Assembly: GCA_001553355.1 (NCBI GenBank)
Contig: KQ960829.1
Coordinates: 1-64,000, forward strand
Length of the DNA: 64,000 nucleotides
From: Veillonellaceae bacterium DNF00626
GTDB taxonomy: Bacteria; Bacillota; Negativicutes; Veillonellales; Dialisteraceae
Reading direction: 5' to 3'
Shown here: positions 53,750 to 62,404 of the stretch, piece after piece
How the letters are laid out: every line of letters starts with the position of its first letter
How positions within the stretch are numbered: the stretch's first letter is position 1
Translations under genes and position numbers: made by a program
The notes under the pieces: model-generated
What the model saw: the letters and a program-made list of their open reading frames with translations, nothing else
The model's database searches: none
Told to the model about the DNA's origin: nothing

Positions 53750-53875
53750 AAAACTACCATAAAAAACCACATACAAAAACGGTGATTTCCTTATCACAGA
53801 AAACCACCGTTCTTTTATTTCCGTGGCACACGCTCACCGCGATTATGAATGAAATACTTTACTGCCACCGTCACA
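53750..53875. repeat. Right copy of the 126-bp direct repeat (native 3' end)
   Basis: The original copy, continuous with the 173-residue gene and including its terminator (53778-53811). The offset to the left copy is 742 bp. Confidence 0.95.
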
Positions 53876-54336
53876 TCATCATAAGAAAGCCATTCTCGCG
53901 CTCTACTCTCCTCTGACTCCTCATACATATATTTCCCCTGCTCTGTAGTAAGGAAATATTTCTTATGTCCGGACTCCAACGTCACCTGATATGTTTCATT
54001 AGAGGGATGCCGCCGGACATGAATACTGTACATCCGACCATCCGCAGACAAAACCATCGTCCGTCCGGTGCCGGGAGCGATCGTCTTCATTTTTTCCAAA
54101 AACAAAAGCGCTTCCTTCTCCTTCTCCTCTCGATAAGCCGTTTCCGCCTCTGAAGCAACATCAAAAGACAAAGAAACTTCCTTCTTCCCTGCCTGTAATC
54201 CTGAAAGAAGCCCTTCCCCTAAAGAAATAAGCGTCTCCTTATCACCTCGAACAATGAGTCTGTCACCCGGTGTATAAGAAAACACCGCCTCATCCTTCGA
54301 TTCATCCTCTACATAAAATATAACCTCTCTCTTCAT
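53815..54336 (-). CDS. Hypothetical protein, 173 residues
   Basis: Soluble, no signal peptide. N-terminal beta-rich part (MKREVIFYVEDESKDEAVFS YTPGDRLIVRGDKETLIS), a central helix rich in Glu and Lys (about 60-90) and a second beta-rich part (RTMVLSADGRMYSIHVRRHP). The C-terminus YDDVTVAVKYFIHNRGERVP RK is the piece duplicated 742 bp downstream. Family not recognised. Single gene between jag and the DUF pair. Confidence 0.7.
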   Translation of the reverse strand: MKREVIFYVEDESKDEAVFSYTPGDRLIVRGDKETLISLGEGLLSGLQAGKKEVSLSFDVASEAETAYREEKEKEALLFLEKMKTIAPGTGRTMVLSADGRMYSIHVRRHPSNETYQVTLESGHKKYFLTTEQGKYMYEESEESRAREWLSYDDVTVAVKYFIHNRGERVPRK

Positions 54337-54401
54337 CAGTATCCCTCCTTTGCTTATCTATATACTAGCACATGTATCGAAATATTTCTATATGATAAGC
54401 A

Positions 54402-54432
54402 TAAAAAAAGTGACCCATAAAGAGTCACTTTC
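54402..54432 (-). terminator. Terminator after jag
   Basis: Minus-strand stem AAAGTGAC/GTCACTTT followed by TTTTT. Confidence 0.85.
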
Positions 54433-54437
54433 ATTCA

Positions 54438-55208
54438 TTACTTTCTTCTGATGACAACAGCGCGATAAGGTTCATCACCCTCGCTGTCCGTTACGATATC
54501 ATCACGACCTTGGAGCGCCAGATGAATAATTCTCCGCTCACCGGCAGGCATCGGTTCCAACTTCACCTTTTGCCCGGTACGCATAGCTTTATCTGCTAAA
54601 CGATGCGCCAAAGACTCCAGCGTGCTTTTCCTCCGCTCACGATAATCTTCCACATCCAAAAGGACGAAATAATGACGGCGGAATTCCTTTCCTGACGCCA
54701 AATTCGTCAAATACTGCAAAGCATCCAACGTCTGACCGCGCTTACCAATCAAAATGCCCAAACCGTCACCATGCAAGTTAAAAAGAATCCGTTCCTCATT
54801 CATCATCTTTTCCATCTGCACATCAAGATTCATGCCCTTAAAAATACCTTCCAAAAAGGCCCGAGCTTCCTCCGCCACCTGCTCCTGTTCCTTCGCGGAA
54901 AAAGGTAATTCTTCATGCACTTTCTTCTGCACAGGCTCAACTTTTACTTCCTCGTCATCCTTTATATCCGGAAGCTCCTCATTATTCTTTACCGCATTGA
55001 CTAAATTCTTAAACTCATCTGCCGCTGATGATATTTCCTTGACAGAAATATTCACCACCGCATCCTTTTTATTAAATAAGCCAAACAAACCATTCGACGG
55101 TTCTTCCACCACTTCGATATCCGCTTCATCTCTTGTGATGCCTAATTCCTCTAAACCCTTCTCAATAGCGGCTTCCACCGTTTTTGCCGACATCGTTACT
55201 TTTTTCAT
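54438..55208 (-). CDS. khpB: RNA-binding protein Jag/KhpB
   Basis: 256 residues from the ATG at 55208 (MKKVTMSAKTVEAAIEKGLE), one base after the yidC stop. Jag_N domain (1-50), acidic linker, a KH domain (about 140-215, ILFNLHGDGLGILIGKRGQT LDALQYLTN) and a C-terminal R3H domain (RLADKAMRTGQKVKLEPMPA GERRIIHLAL). Binds RNA and influences cell elongation/division in Firmicutes. Ends the rpmH-rnpA-yidD-yidC-jag cluster. Confidence 0.92.
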   Translation of the reverse strand: MKKVTMSAKTVEAAIEKGLEELGITRDEADIEVVEEPSNGLFGLFNKKDAVVNISVKEISSAADEFKNLVNAVKNNEELPDIKDDEEVKVEPVQKKVHEELPFSAKEQEQVAEEARAFLEGIFKGMNLDVQMEKMMNEERILFNLHGDGLGILIGKRGQTLDALQYLTNLASGKEFRRHYFVLLDVEDYRERRKSTLESLAHRLADKAMRTGQKVKLEPMPAGERRIIHLALQGRDDIVTDSEGDEPYRAVVIRRK

Positions 55209-55209
55209 A

Positions 55210-56121
55210 TTATTCACCGGCCTTCCCTGATTCACTATTGATGTCATGATTTTTATCTTTTACATCATCATTTTCCGATTGATTATCGCCTGCCGGCGCA
55301 GATTTCTTCACCACTTTTTTAATAATTTTCTTCCGGATGATCTTCTTCCGCTTCACAGGCGCATCCTCATCATCTTCTGCCTTCTCTGTCTTTTTGCGAT
55401 TCGATTTCTTTGTCGCTACCACCGCTTGCGCAGACGCACCGCCACGCTCACCATGGAACATAATCAATTGCTGTACATATTGATACACATTATTTATCAC
55501 CCAGTAAATAACAAGTCCACTGGGGAATTGCATAGACATCCAACCGATCATGATCGGCATAAGAAGAAGCATCGTTTTCTGATTACTCGGCGCATTCTTC
55601 GGCGTCGTCTGCCACGATACCAAGAAAGTCGTCGCCGCAGATAATAACGGTAAAATATACGTATTATCCTCGACAGCTAAACTTTCAATCCATAAGAAAT
55701 CCATATGCGACGGATCATAATTAAACCCCAAAATCGCATAATACATAGCAATAAGAAATGGCATCTGAACAAGAAGAGGCAAACAACCGGCCAAAGGCGA
55801 TGCCCCATGATCACGATACAACTTTGCCATTTCCTCTCTAAGACGCTGAGGATCTGTTCTAAAACGTTTCTGAATTTTCTGTATTTCCGGCTGCAACTCC
55901 TGCATCGCCTTCATCGAGCGAATTTGCTTAATTGCCAGCGGAAGTAACAAAGTTTTGATAACAATAGTTAAAGCAATAATGGCTAATACATAATTAGGAA
56001 ATCCAAAACGACTGAACAAATCATAAAAAAACTCAAGACCGATACGCATTATATCGGCAATAAAACCTACGACTTGTGATAATACAGGTATTTGGAAATC
56101 CGGAGAAGAACCAAAATTCAT
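55210..56121 (-). CDS. yidC: YidC/Oxa1-family membrane protein insertase
   Basis: 303 residues. Short N-terminus without the large proteobacterial periplasmic domain; five core helices, including YVLAIIALTIVIKTLLLPLA, then the hairpin KAMQELQPEIQKIQKRF, GCLPLLVQMPFLIAMYYAIL and PSGLVIYWVINNVYQYVQQL. The C-tail is very basic (PVKRKKIIRKKIIKKVVKKS), as in Firmicute YidC that contact ribosomes. No lipobox is visible, so it is not a SpoIIIJ-type lipoprotein. Confidence 0.93.
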   Translation of the reverse strand: MNFGSSPDFQIPVLSQVVGFIADIMRIGLEFFYDLFSRFGFPNYVLAIIALTIVIKTLLLPLAIKQIRSMKAMQELQPEIQKIQKRFRTDPQRLREEMAKLYRDHGASPLAGCLPLLVQMPFLIAMYYAILGFNYDPSHMDFLWIESLAVEDNTYILPLLSAATTFLVSWQTTPKNAPSNQKTMLLLMPIMIGWMSMQFPSGLVIYWVINNVYQYVQQLIMFHGERGGASAQAVVATKKSNRKKTEKAEDDEDAPVKRKKIIRKKIIKKVVKKSAPAGDNQSENDDVKDKNHDINSESGKAGE

Positions 56122-56224
56122 AAAAATCTCCTTATAGAGTCCACATGACTCCCACAGCCTACCCTCTAAATTTCAAAAGTAAGCGAAAACAATAATGATA
56201 TGGTGTAATATTTCCTAAAATATG

Positions 56225-56244
56225 AAAAAGCGGCATAACGCCGC
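56225..56244 (-). terminator. Hairpin between yidD and yidC
   Basis: Minus-strand stem GCGGC/GCCGC with loop GTTAT and five T; may attenuate transcription into yidC. Confidence 0.7.
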
Positions 56245-56266
56245 ATCATGAAAATATCTGTTTGAA

Positions 56267-56476
56267 TTACGGCAGCGGATCATAGCCGCCCTTATGAAAA
56301 GGATGGCATTTAGCAATACGCTTCAAAGAAAGCCACATTCCCTTCCATGGGCCATAACGCTTCACTGCCTCCAACGCATACTCACTGCAAGTAGGCGTGA
56401 ACCGGCAGCACGGCGGCTTCAAAGGCGAAATATACGCCCGATAAAAACGAATCAAGAAAAGCAAAAACGTTTTCAT
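56267..56476 (-). CDS. yidD: Membrane protein insertion efficiency factor YidD
   Basis: 69 residues from the ATG at 56476 ([20 protein letters not shown]), overlapping rnpA by 4 bases. The family core [20 protein letters not shown] and [18 protein letters not shown] is complete. Helps YidC-dependent insertion. Confidence 0.93.
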   Translation of the reverse strand: MKTFLLFLIRFYRAYISPLKPPCCRFTPTCSEYALEAVKRYGPWKGMWLSLKRIAKCHPFHKGGYDPLP

Positions 56477-56856
56477 TCGTCCGCTCCCCATAAACCGGCC
56501 ACTTTCCACAAAGAAAGAAGCGCCTTCTCCGCCTCACGAAACGTCGCCTTCGTCAAAAAATCCCCGGCAAGCAAAACCCCTTCATGATAAGACTTTAACT
56601 CATGCCGATGAAGACGATACACTTCCTTCATAAGCCTTTTCGCGCGATTCCGCATGACAGCATCACCGATCCGTTTCGTTGCCACAAAACCGATTCGCAC
56701 AGGCTTCCTTTTCGTCTTACAAAGATAAAAAAGACCCGCTCTATTTCTAAAACGCTCACCCATGCGATAAATCCTGCGATACTCTTTATTCCGCCGAATA
56801 CGGAAATCCTTCTCAAGCGTATACCGCTGACCCTTGCACTCCAAAGAATCAGGCAC
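56473..56856 (-). CDS. rnpA: Ribonuclease P protein component
   Basis: 127 residues, starting at a GTG inside the end of rpmH (GTGCCTGA, 8-bp overlap). The RNR motif region [28 protein letters not shown] and [20 protein letters not shown] are diagnostic. Processes tRNA 5' ends with RnpB RNA. The start is not certain, as the N-terminal 12 residues exceed the usual family start. Confidence 0.92.
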   Translation of the reverse strand: MPDSLECKGQRYTLEKDFRIRRNKEYRRIYRMGERFRNRAGLFYLCKTKRKPVRIGFVATKRIGDAVMRNRAKRLMKEVYRLHRHELKSYHEGVLLAGDFLTKATFREAEKALLSLWKVAGLWGADE

Positions 56857-56986
56857 TTAATACCTTTCTCCCTTTAGCTCTTCTTCTCTTAAGCACGATA
56901 CGACCGGCTCTCGTCTTCATACGCGCACGAAAACCATGAGTCTTTTTTCTCCAATGATTGTTCGGTTGAAATGTCATTTTTGCCAT
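56849..56986 (-). CDS. rpmH: 50S ribosomal protein L34
   Basis: 45 residues: [45 protein letters not shown]. Full family match (TxQPNxxxRKxxHGFRxRMxT xxGRxVLxxRRxKGRxxLSA). AAGGAGG is eight bases before the ATG. First gene of the conserved rpmH cluster, which in many bacteria lies next to dnaA and oriC. Confidence 0.97.
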   Translation of the reverse strand: MAKMTFQPNNHWRKKTHGFRARMKTRAGRIVLKRRRAKGRKVLSA

Positions 56987-57034
56987 CGGTGAACACCTCC
57001 TTACCCATGGACTAATATACACCATAACATGCTA

Positions 57035-57063
57035 ATTATAGCGAAACACAAGATAGATGTCAA
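57035..57063 (-). promoter_or_regulatory. Consensus promoter of rpmH
   Basis: Minus strand TTGACA (57058-57063), 17-base spacer, TATAAT (57035-57040): a perfect sigma-70-type promoter, about 50 bases before rpmH. No DnaA box (TTATCCACA-like) was found around it. Confidence 0.9.
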
Positions 57064-57081
57064 ACACCCTTTTCCTACACA

Positions 57082-57288
57082 CTACTTATCCTCGACACAA
57101 TCTTCCCCGCAGCAATTACGCTCATCCTCATTCGTATCCGCTGCTTGATTTTTATCCCCATTTTCCTCCTCAGGAAATACGATAGGACAAACACCATCCA
57201 CGCATTCCGGATGCGTCTCCTCTGCCGTAGCAGGGAAATAAAAAAAAGCAACCGCCGCCATAAACGCAAGAATATATTTTTTCATCAT
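57082..57288 (-). CDS. Small secreted Cys-rich protein
   Basis: 68 residues: signal peptide MMKKYILAFMAAVAFFYFPA TA, then EETHPECVDGVCPIVFPEEE and an acidic tail with NCCGEDC. Five cysteines in a 45-residue mature part. Probably exported and disulfide-bonded or metal-binding. Not recognised. A second frame over the same DNA (57075-57269) has no such features. Confidence 0.6.
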   Translation of the reverse strand: MMKKYILAFMAAVAFFYFPATAEETHPECVDGVCPIVFPEEENGDKNQAADTNEDERNCCGEDCVEDK

Positions 57289-57477
57289 AATACCTCTTAT
57301 AAATAATTTTTTCTTTATTATACAACAACTATCTATGACATAAGTCCATATTTCATGTCATATCTCTGTTTAATCTCTTATCGTATAATTTATCTCACAC
57401 TCACACACTTACACCTCTTATATTTTATACGTAAAATAAAGTATACAAAGTACACAACTAAAACAGCACTATACTTA
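57289..57477. other. Intergenic, nothing seen
   Basis: AT-rich, no credible open frame or hairpin. Expected to hold the promoter of the small secreted protein gene on its left side. Confidence 0.3.
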
Positions 57478-58506
57478 CTAAAAAGATCCTTTATTTTTAC
57501 TTATATGTGCGAACTTTATTTTACGTACAACCGACCTATAAATAAGTGCATATTTATTTAAAATACCTACAATTTTTAAGAGAATAGATCTATCATTTAT
57601 CAGTATATTTCTTTGCCAATTTTCCTTAGCAGATACAACTACATCTTTATTATTTTTTATATAAGCAATCATCTCATTACATTTTTCTTCATCAATAACA
57701 TGTACACCGGCATTCATCATTAATGCACGAATAGCATTAACCATTGCTGTTTTCCGACATATTTCCACAAATGCCGGCATATATTCCTTCGCTAAGATTT
57801 CTCTATCTCGCCATGCAAAAAAATTACCATATTTCGCATTAACTAATGAAGAAATTCTCGCCCCATTGGCAAGACTATTAACATTTTCAGATGTATAAAA
57901 ATATAAAGGATCCGGAATAACACATGCTTTTTTAGCTGCTAAAAATAATCTCGCACACGCATACATATCTTCAGAAATAACTCCTACCGGAAAGCGTATA
58001 TGTTCCCACAAGCTCTTACGTACTAATTTCCCGGCACAAAAATTAGCATATTCAATCAAAAAATATTTCTTTTTTATAATTTCAAAATCAGTCAGTTTTT
58101 TCCAATTTTTAGATTTTACAATACATTGTTTCCCCTGAACGGAACAATGCCCTGAAGCCACTATATCATAATCATCCTCTTTTTGTACGCACATTAATAA
58201 CTCAAAAGACTTTGGCGATATATAATCATCAGAATCGAGAAAATAAATCCACTCTCCCCGTGCCATATCTAAGCCCTTATTTCTTGCTGCACTCACTCCT
58301 TGATTTTCCTGATGTATGACCTTTATTCGCTTATCTTTTTTTGCATATTCATCACAAATCATTCCACTTTTATCCTTAGATCCATCATTTATAAGAATAA
58401 TTTCAAAATTTTGATATGTTTGATTTAGTACGCTATTCACACAACGATGTAAAAATTTTTCAGCCATGTATACAGGTATAATGACTGAAATCAATAAATC
58501 CTTCAT
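57478..58506 (-). CDS. Glycosyltransferase family 2
   Basis: 342 residues from the ATG at 58506 (MKDLLISVIIPVYMAEKFLH), four bases after GGAGA. GT-A fold: VIIPVY start, INDGSKDKSGMICDEYAKKD, GVSAARNKGLDMARGEWIYF then LDSDD (metal-binding DSD). Last gene of the glycan operon sulfatase-GT25-GT9-GT2. Sugar unknown. Confidence 0.9.
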   Translation of the reverse strand: MKDLLISVIIPVYMAEKFLHRCVNSVLNQTYQNFEIILINDGSKDKSGMICDEYAKKDKRIKVIHQENQGVSAARNKGLDMARGEWIYFLDSDDYISPKSFELLMCVQKEDDYDIVASGHCSVQGKQCIVKSKNWKKLTDFEIIKKKYFLIEYANFCAGKLVRKSLWEHIRFPVGVISEDMYACARLFLAAKKACVIPDPLYFYTSENVNSLANGARISSLVNAKYGNFFAWRDREILAKEYMPAFVEICRKTAMVNAIRALMMNAGVHVIDEEKCNEMIAYIKNNKDVVVSAKENWQRNILINDRSILLKIVGILNKYALIYRSVVRKIKFAHISKNKGSF

Positions 58507-58530
58507 ACATTCTCCTATCATTTATCAAAA

Positions 58531-59562
58531 TTATAATTTCAAAAGTTTTTCTGCCGCTTGAATAACATTTTCAACCGGTATTTCATCGGGGGACACAAAT
58601 TCCGGACTATCAATAAATTCAAAAGATTTATTAATAAACTCAAATACTTCTTTCCCTTTAAGACAAATAGAATTAGTTCCGTAAGGTCCGGATTTCGTTG
58701 GATTCCCCGAACTAAAAAGCCCCACTATCGGTAATTTTTGAGATGCCGCTGCATGCATAGGTCCGCTATCATTAGAAATAAAGAGTGAACAACGATTCAG
58801 AGCCGCTATAAATTCTCCTATAGTAAATTTTCCCGTAGCGATTATCGGTATCGTCTCCATATGTGAAACTGTTTCATCAACCAACTTTCTATCTGAATTA
58901 CTTCCGTATATAACGATTTTATAACCTTTATTCGCAAAATAATCTGCTACTTTAGCAAAATTTGCCGGATTCCAACACTTTTTTAAATTCGCACTTCCTA
59001 CATGAAACCCAATCACTTGATCCCCTGATATTACATTATTTTCTTCATAAAATAATGTTGCTACCCGTTTCCATTCTTCCGATGTAATTACCTGCAATCC
59101 ATGATTATATGTGTCATTTATTCCTAATTGATTAAGTATATCTATATAACGATCTGATGCATGCATAAATATATCAAATGGAGTGTATACATCAAGAAAC
59201 ATTCTCATAACTTTAGGAGCTGTACCAATAAGAGTTTGAGCATAAGCCAATAAGCAAAGGACAAATGTCCTTTCATTTTCATGAAGATTGATTGTAATAT
59301 CAAATTTTTGCTTGCGAAGATGTTTCCCCACTCGCCAAATCCCTAAAGCTGAATTGTCTTTTCCTTTTTTATCAATAGTTTCTACATGGTCGATATACGG
59401 ATTATATATCACTACATCTTGTAATTTTTTATCTACTAATAAAGTAATGTCAGCATTAGGTGCATGTCTCCGCAATATCTCCAGAAACGGTGTTATCGTA
59501 ACTACATCACCAAAATGTAATAGATACGTAACTAAAATTTTCTTGTTATCAAAATTAATCAT
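58531..59562 (-). CDS. Glycosyltransferase family 9 (heptosyltransferase-like)
   Basis: 343 residues from the ATG at 59562 (MINFDNKKILVTYLLHFGDV), with GAGGGG upstream. GT-B fold; VVTITPFLEILRRHAPNADI, VIGFHVGSANLKKCWNPANF and CSLFISNDSGPMHAAASQKL PIVGLF are the ADP-heptose transferase motifs. Acts on the LPS/LOS inner core, which implies an outer membrane. Overlap with no gene; 24 bases before GT2. Confidence 0.9.
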   Translation of the reverse strand: MINFDNKKILVTYLLHFGDVVTITPFLEILRRHAPNADITLLVDKKLQDVVIYNPYIDHVETIDKKGKDNSALGIWRVGKHLRKQKFDITINLHENERTFVLCLLAYAQTLIGTAPKVMRMFLDVYTPFDIFMHASDRYIDILNQLGINDTYNHGLQVITSEEWKRVATLFYEENNVISGDQVIGFHVGSANLKKCWNPANFAKVADYFANKGYKIVIYGSNSDRKLVDETVSHMETIPIIATGKFTIGEFIAALNRCSLFISNDSGPMHAAASQKLPIVGLFSSGNPTKSGPYGTNSICLKGKEVFEFINKSFEFIDSPEFVSPDEIPVENVIQAAEKLLKL

Positions 59563-59573
59563 AACGACACCCC

Positions 59574-60326
59574 TCACAATTTTCGCTTCAGCATATAATA
59601 ATAAGCCTTTATAGAATCGCGTAACCAATCAAATTTACTAACCCCATGCTCTTTCAAAAATTGATTGACAAGCTTTTTATGAATAAGCGAATGGCAAGCT
59701 CTTTTTTCTGATAATCCCACCACACTTTCATATTTTCCACTTTTTCCGTTCCATTCACTGCATAAATCTTCATTTAATGCATATAAATGAATTAATCCTG
59801 CCGGAGCATATATGCTCCATGCATCAGATTGAAATCGTATAGGCGTATTATTGCTTATCAAAACTTCTGCACATTTTCTATTAATAAGGTATGAAATTCC
59901 CCCCGTGGCACGAAAGCACTCATACACTGATATGCCGTTGATTTCATATACTTTTTTACCTAATCTTTTTCGTTTTCTTAAAATAATGGCTGTCGGAGTA
60001 TCTTTTGTATCTATAAATTTTTTAAATTCTTCAAAAACATACTTATTCATTTTATTTGAAAATTGCACATCATCTTCAAAAATAAAAGCAGAATTTTCTT
60101 CCGTTTTTATAAAATCACGAATAATCCGTAAATGACTTTCTGCGCAGCCTATTTCACCGGGTGTCATAGCTTCATTTATACATAATTTTTTTAATTCAGC
60201 TTTCGATAATTTTCGACCATCAATTCCTTCAAAAAAAGTGGGCTTTATACCTATTTTTTGAAATTCTTTTATCACATTTTCTCGTCTTTCCGTTTCTCCC
60301 TTAAGTGTTAGTACATAAATTTTCAT
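59574..60326 (-). CDS. Glycosyltransferase family 25 (LOS biosynthesis)
   Basis: 250 residues. MKIYVLTLKGETERRENVIK, FFEGIDGRKLS, PGEIGCAESHLRIIRDFI and FIFEDDVQF (metal-binding EDD) are typical of the LgtB/LpsA-type beta-galactosyl- or glucosyltransferases that extend lipooligosaccharide. Follows the sulfatase gene by 12 bases. Confidence 0.9.
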   Translation of the reverse strand: MKIYVLTLKGETERRENVIKEFQKIGIKPTFFEGIDGRKLSKAELKKLCINEAMTPGEIGCAESHLRIIRDFIKTEENSAFIFEDDVQFSNKMNKYVFEEFKKFIDTKDTPTAIILRKRKRLGKKVYEINGISVYECFRATGGISYLINRKCAEVLISNNTPIRFQSDAWSIYAPAGLIHLYALNEDLCSEWNGKSGKYESVVGLSEKRACHSLIHKKLVNQFLKEHGVSKFDWLRDSIKAYYYMLKRKL

Positions 60327-60338
60327 ATCTTCTCCATT

Positions 60339-62330
60339 TTACCTCAAAACTTCCGGATGTTTGATGATCCATGCCGTGAGCTCGCACCATGCTTTTCTTT
60401 CCTCTTCAAAATTTGTTATTCCCTGCTTTACTTCGTTGTCATTCAAATTTTGCGCTATGGTATCGTCATAGTACCCCATCATCTCCTGATTGAGCCAATG
60501 GAAGGGCGTGACTACTTTTTCTATTTTTTCAAAAAGTGACGGCATAAGGGAATAGTATTCGAACCCTTTCGGTGCGATAGCTTCAATGATAGTCGGCATG
60601 ATATTCATATGTCCGGCTATATTGAGCTGCGGAAACATGTCTTTTTCAAAATCCGGATGATACATGGCAAAGGAATTTCCATATTTTTCTCTTACGTTAG
60701 GGCCTTTTGCCGGGTATTTCTCCGTATCAAATGGAATAATAAGTCGTGGATGGTCTCCTGTGACGATAATGAAACTGTCCGGATCTAAAACTTGTACTTT
60801 TCGAATAAAGTCACACATGTAGTAGTCTGCATACCAATACATTCCCAAGTTATTCACTAATTTTTTGTCTTTTTTAATATCATCAGTCATATCTGCCAAC
60901 ACTTTATCCGGCTCAAATCCGTATTTTTGTACCGGTATATTGTACGGCGGATGATTGGATGTGGTGTATATCAGGTGAAACATGGGTGTGTCTTTATCTA
61001 ATTTGAGTATTTCTTTATAGAGTCCCTCAAAGAATAAATGGTCATAAACGCCAAGCCATGTTTTGGGTGCGTCTTTGTCACAATATTCTACCGCACCTAT
61101 CTGCATGTCAAAGCCTTGGGCTTTCCCAAATCGTCCTAAGCTTGCCCATGCAGTATTACCGCCATACCAATATGCTGTCGTATATCCTAATTTTTTCATC
61201 TGCGCCGCTAAGGCTGTGGGTACTTGTTTCTGTTGAAAGTCCGGCATTTCATTAATTTCGAAGTTCGCATCAAAAATTCCGGAGAAAAGGCTGGCCAATG
61301 ACGGTTGTGAAATCATGCCGGCTGCTAAAAAGTTCGACACGGTCACGGTGTGCGGCGATGCACGGAATTTCTTTCCTTCGTCTACTATATGTAAATCTGA
61401 ATATTTTTTGTCAAATGGTGCCTGTCCATAACTTTCTCCGACGATCAAATAAATATGTTTTGGCTGACGGATTCTTGCACCTTGTGCTTTGTGCAAAAAG
61501 GGTTTCCATATATCGTCTTTGCATTCGTTAATATCCATCAACGGCGTTAAAATTTTCGCCGTTTCTTCGTCAGTATGTTTCAATATTTTCTGTTCCTGCT
61601 GTTTTAGTACCAATTCAATAGCAATAAAATCGTCTACTACTGCTTTGGAGAAGAAAATATCATTTTTCAATATGGTAGGCATATTATTTCTCGATGGCTT
61701 AAAAAGGTGGGATAAATGACCACCATAACGTATGAGATAAAAAAGTACGCCTAACGCGATAAATACCAAAGTATTCAAAAAGTATCCCAAAAATCCGTCT
61801 ATAACGGGATAGGAAATAGTCGGTGTTTTAAGTATGACGGTCGTCATTCCTACGGTGAGGGCCATGTAAGGAATCAGGCCTAATAGAATCCACGCTCCAT
61901 AGTAGTCGTGAAAGAAAATATCCGCAAAATTTCCTTTGTCTGCATTTTTCCCCAAAAGCATTGTTTGGTTGAAAATGTCATGAAATTCTCCGTAGAAAAT
62001 CATTTTTCCCATAAAAACGACATACATGGCAAACGCGTAAATAGCCACCCAAAGAATACGAAGAGTATCGCTCATATCGTAATAGACAGATATCCACGAT
62101 GCCGGAATGCTCACTAAGAGTAAGGGGATCAAATAGACGTAAGCATGAAAGTCAAGTCCCCAAAGAAAGCCGAACCATAGGGATGTTTTATATTTCTTTC
62201 CATAGTCCGCTGTATCTTTATCTCCATATATTTCTATGAATGCCATGCGAAACAAGGCACTGATAATAACCGGTATAATAATAAGTTTTAAATCTTGTTG
62301 TGCACCGGCAAAAAATAATTCAAACATCAT
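60339..62330 (-). CDS. Membrane sulfatase-family phospho-transferase (LtaS/MdoB/EptA-like)
   Basis: 663 residues. Five or six N-terminal membrane helices (to about residue 205), then an alkaline-phosphatase-type catalytic domain: HIYLIVGESYGQAPF (metal-binding Glu), SNFLAAGMISQPSLASLFSG (nucleophile region), YGGNTAWASLGRFGKAQGFD and FIIVTGDHPRLIIPF (Asp-His metal site). The family moves phosphoethanolamine or phosphoglycerol onto surface glycans. Given the LOS-type neighbours, decoration of lipooligosaccharide is likely. Confidence 0.85.
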   Translation of the reverse strand: MMFELFFAGAQQDLKLIIIPVIISALFRMAFIEIYGDKDTADYGKKYKTSLWFGFLWGLDFHAYVYLIPLLLVSIPASWISVYYDMSDTLRILWVAIYAFAMYVVFMGKMIFYGEFHDIFNQTMLLGKNADKGNFADIFFHDYYGAWILLGLIPYMALTVGMTTVILKTPTISYPVIDGFLGYFLNTLVFIALGVLFYLIRYGGHLSHLFKPSRNNMPTILKNDIFFSKAVVDDFIAIELVLKQQEQKILKHTDEETAKILTPLMDINECKDDIWKPFLHKAQGARIRQPKHIYLIVGESYGQAPFDKKYSDLHIVDEGKKFRASPHTVTVSNFLAAGMISQPSLASLFSGIFDANFEINEMPDFQQKQVPTALAAQMKKLGYTTAYWYGGNTAWASLGRFGKAQGFDMQIGAVEYCDKDAPKTWLGVYDHLFFEGLYKEILKLDKDTPMFHLIYTTSNHPPYNIPVQKYGFEPDKVLADMTDDIKKDKKLVNNLGMYWYADYYMCDFIRKVQVLDPDSFIIVTGDHPRLIIPFDTEKYPAKGPNVREKYGNSFAMYHPDFEKDMFPQLNIAGHMNIMPTIIEAIAPKGFEYYSLMPSLFEKIEKVVTPFHWLNQEMMGYYDDTIAQNLNDNEVKQGITNFEEERKAWCELTAWIIKHPEVLR

Positions 62331-62364
62331 TCATTCCTTCTCTATGTATTATTTCCAATATTTC

Positions 62365-62399
62365 ACACAAAAACGAAGCTCCACTGTCGTGAAACCTCG
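62365..62399 (-). terminator. Terminator after xpt
   Basis: Minus-strand imperfect stem AACGAGG...CTTCGTT followed by TTTTG; lies between xpt and the glycan operon. Confidence 0.55.
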
Positions 62400-62404
62400 T
62401 TATT

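Noticed and set aside
56987-57480. oriC/DnaA-box cluster beside rpmH
   Set aside because: No TTATCCACA-like boxes on either strand.
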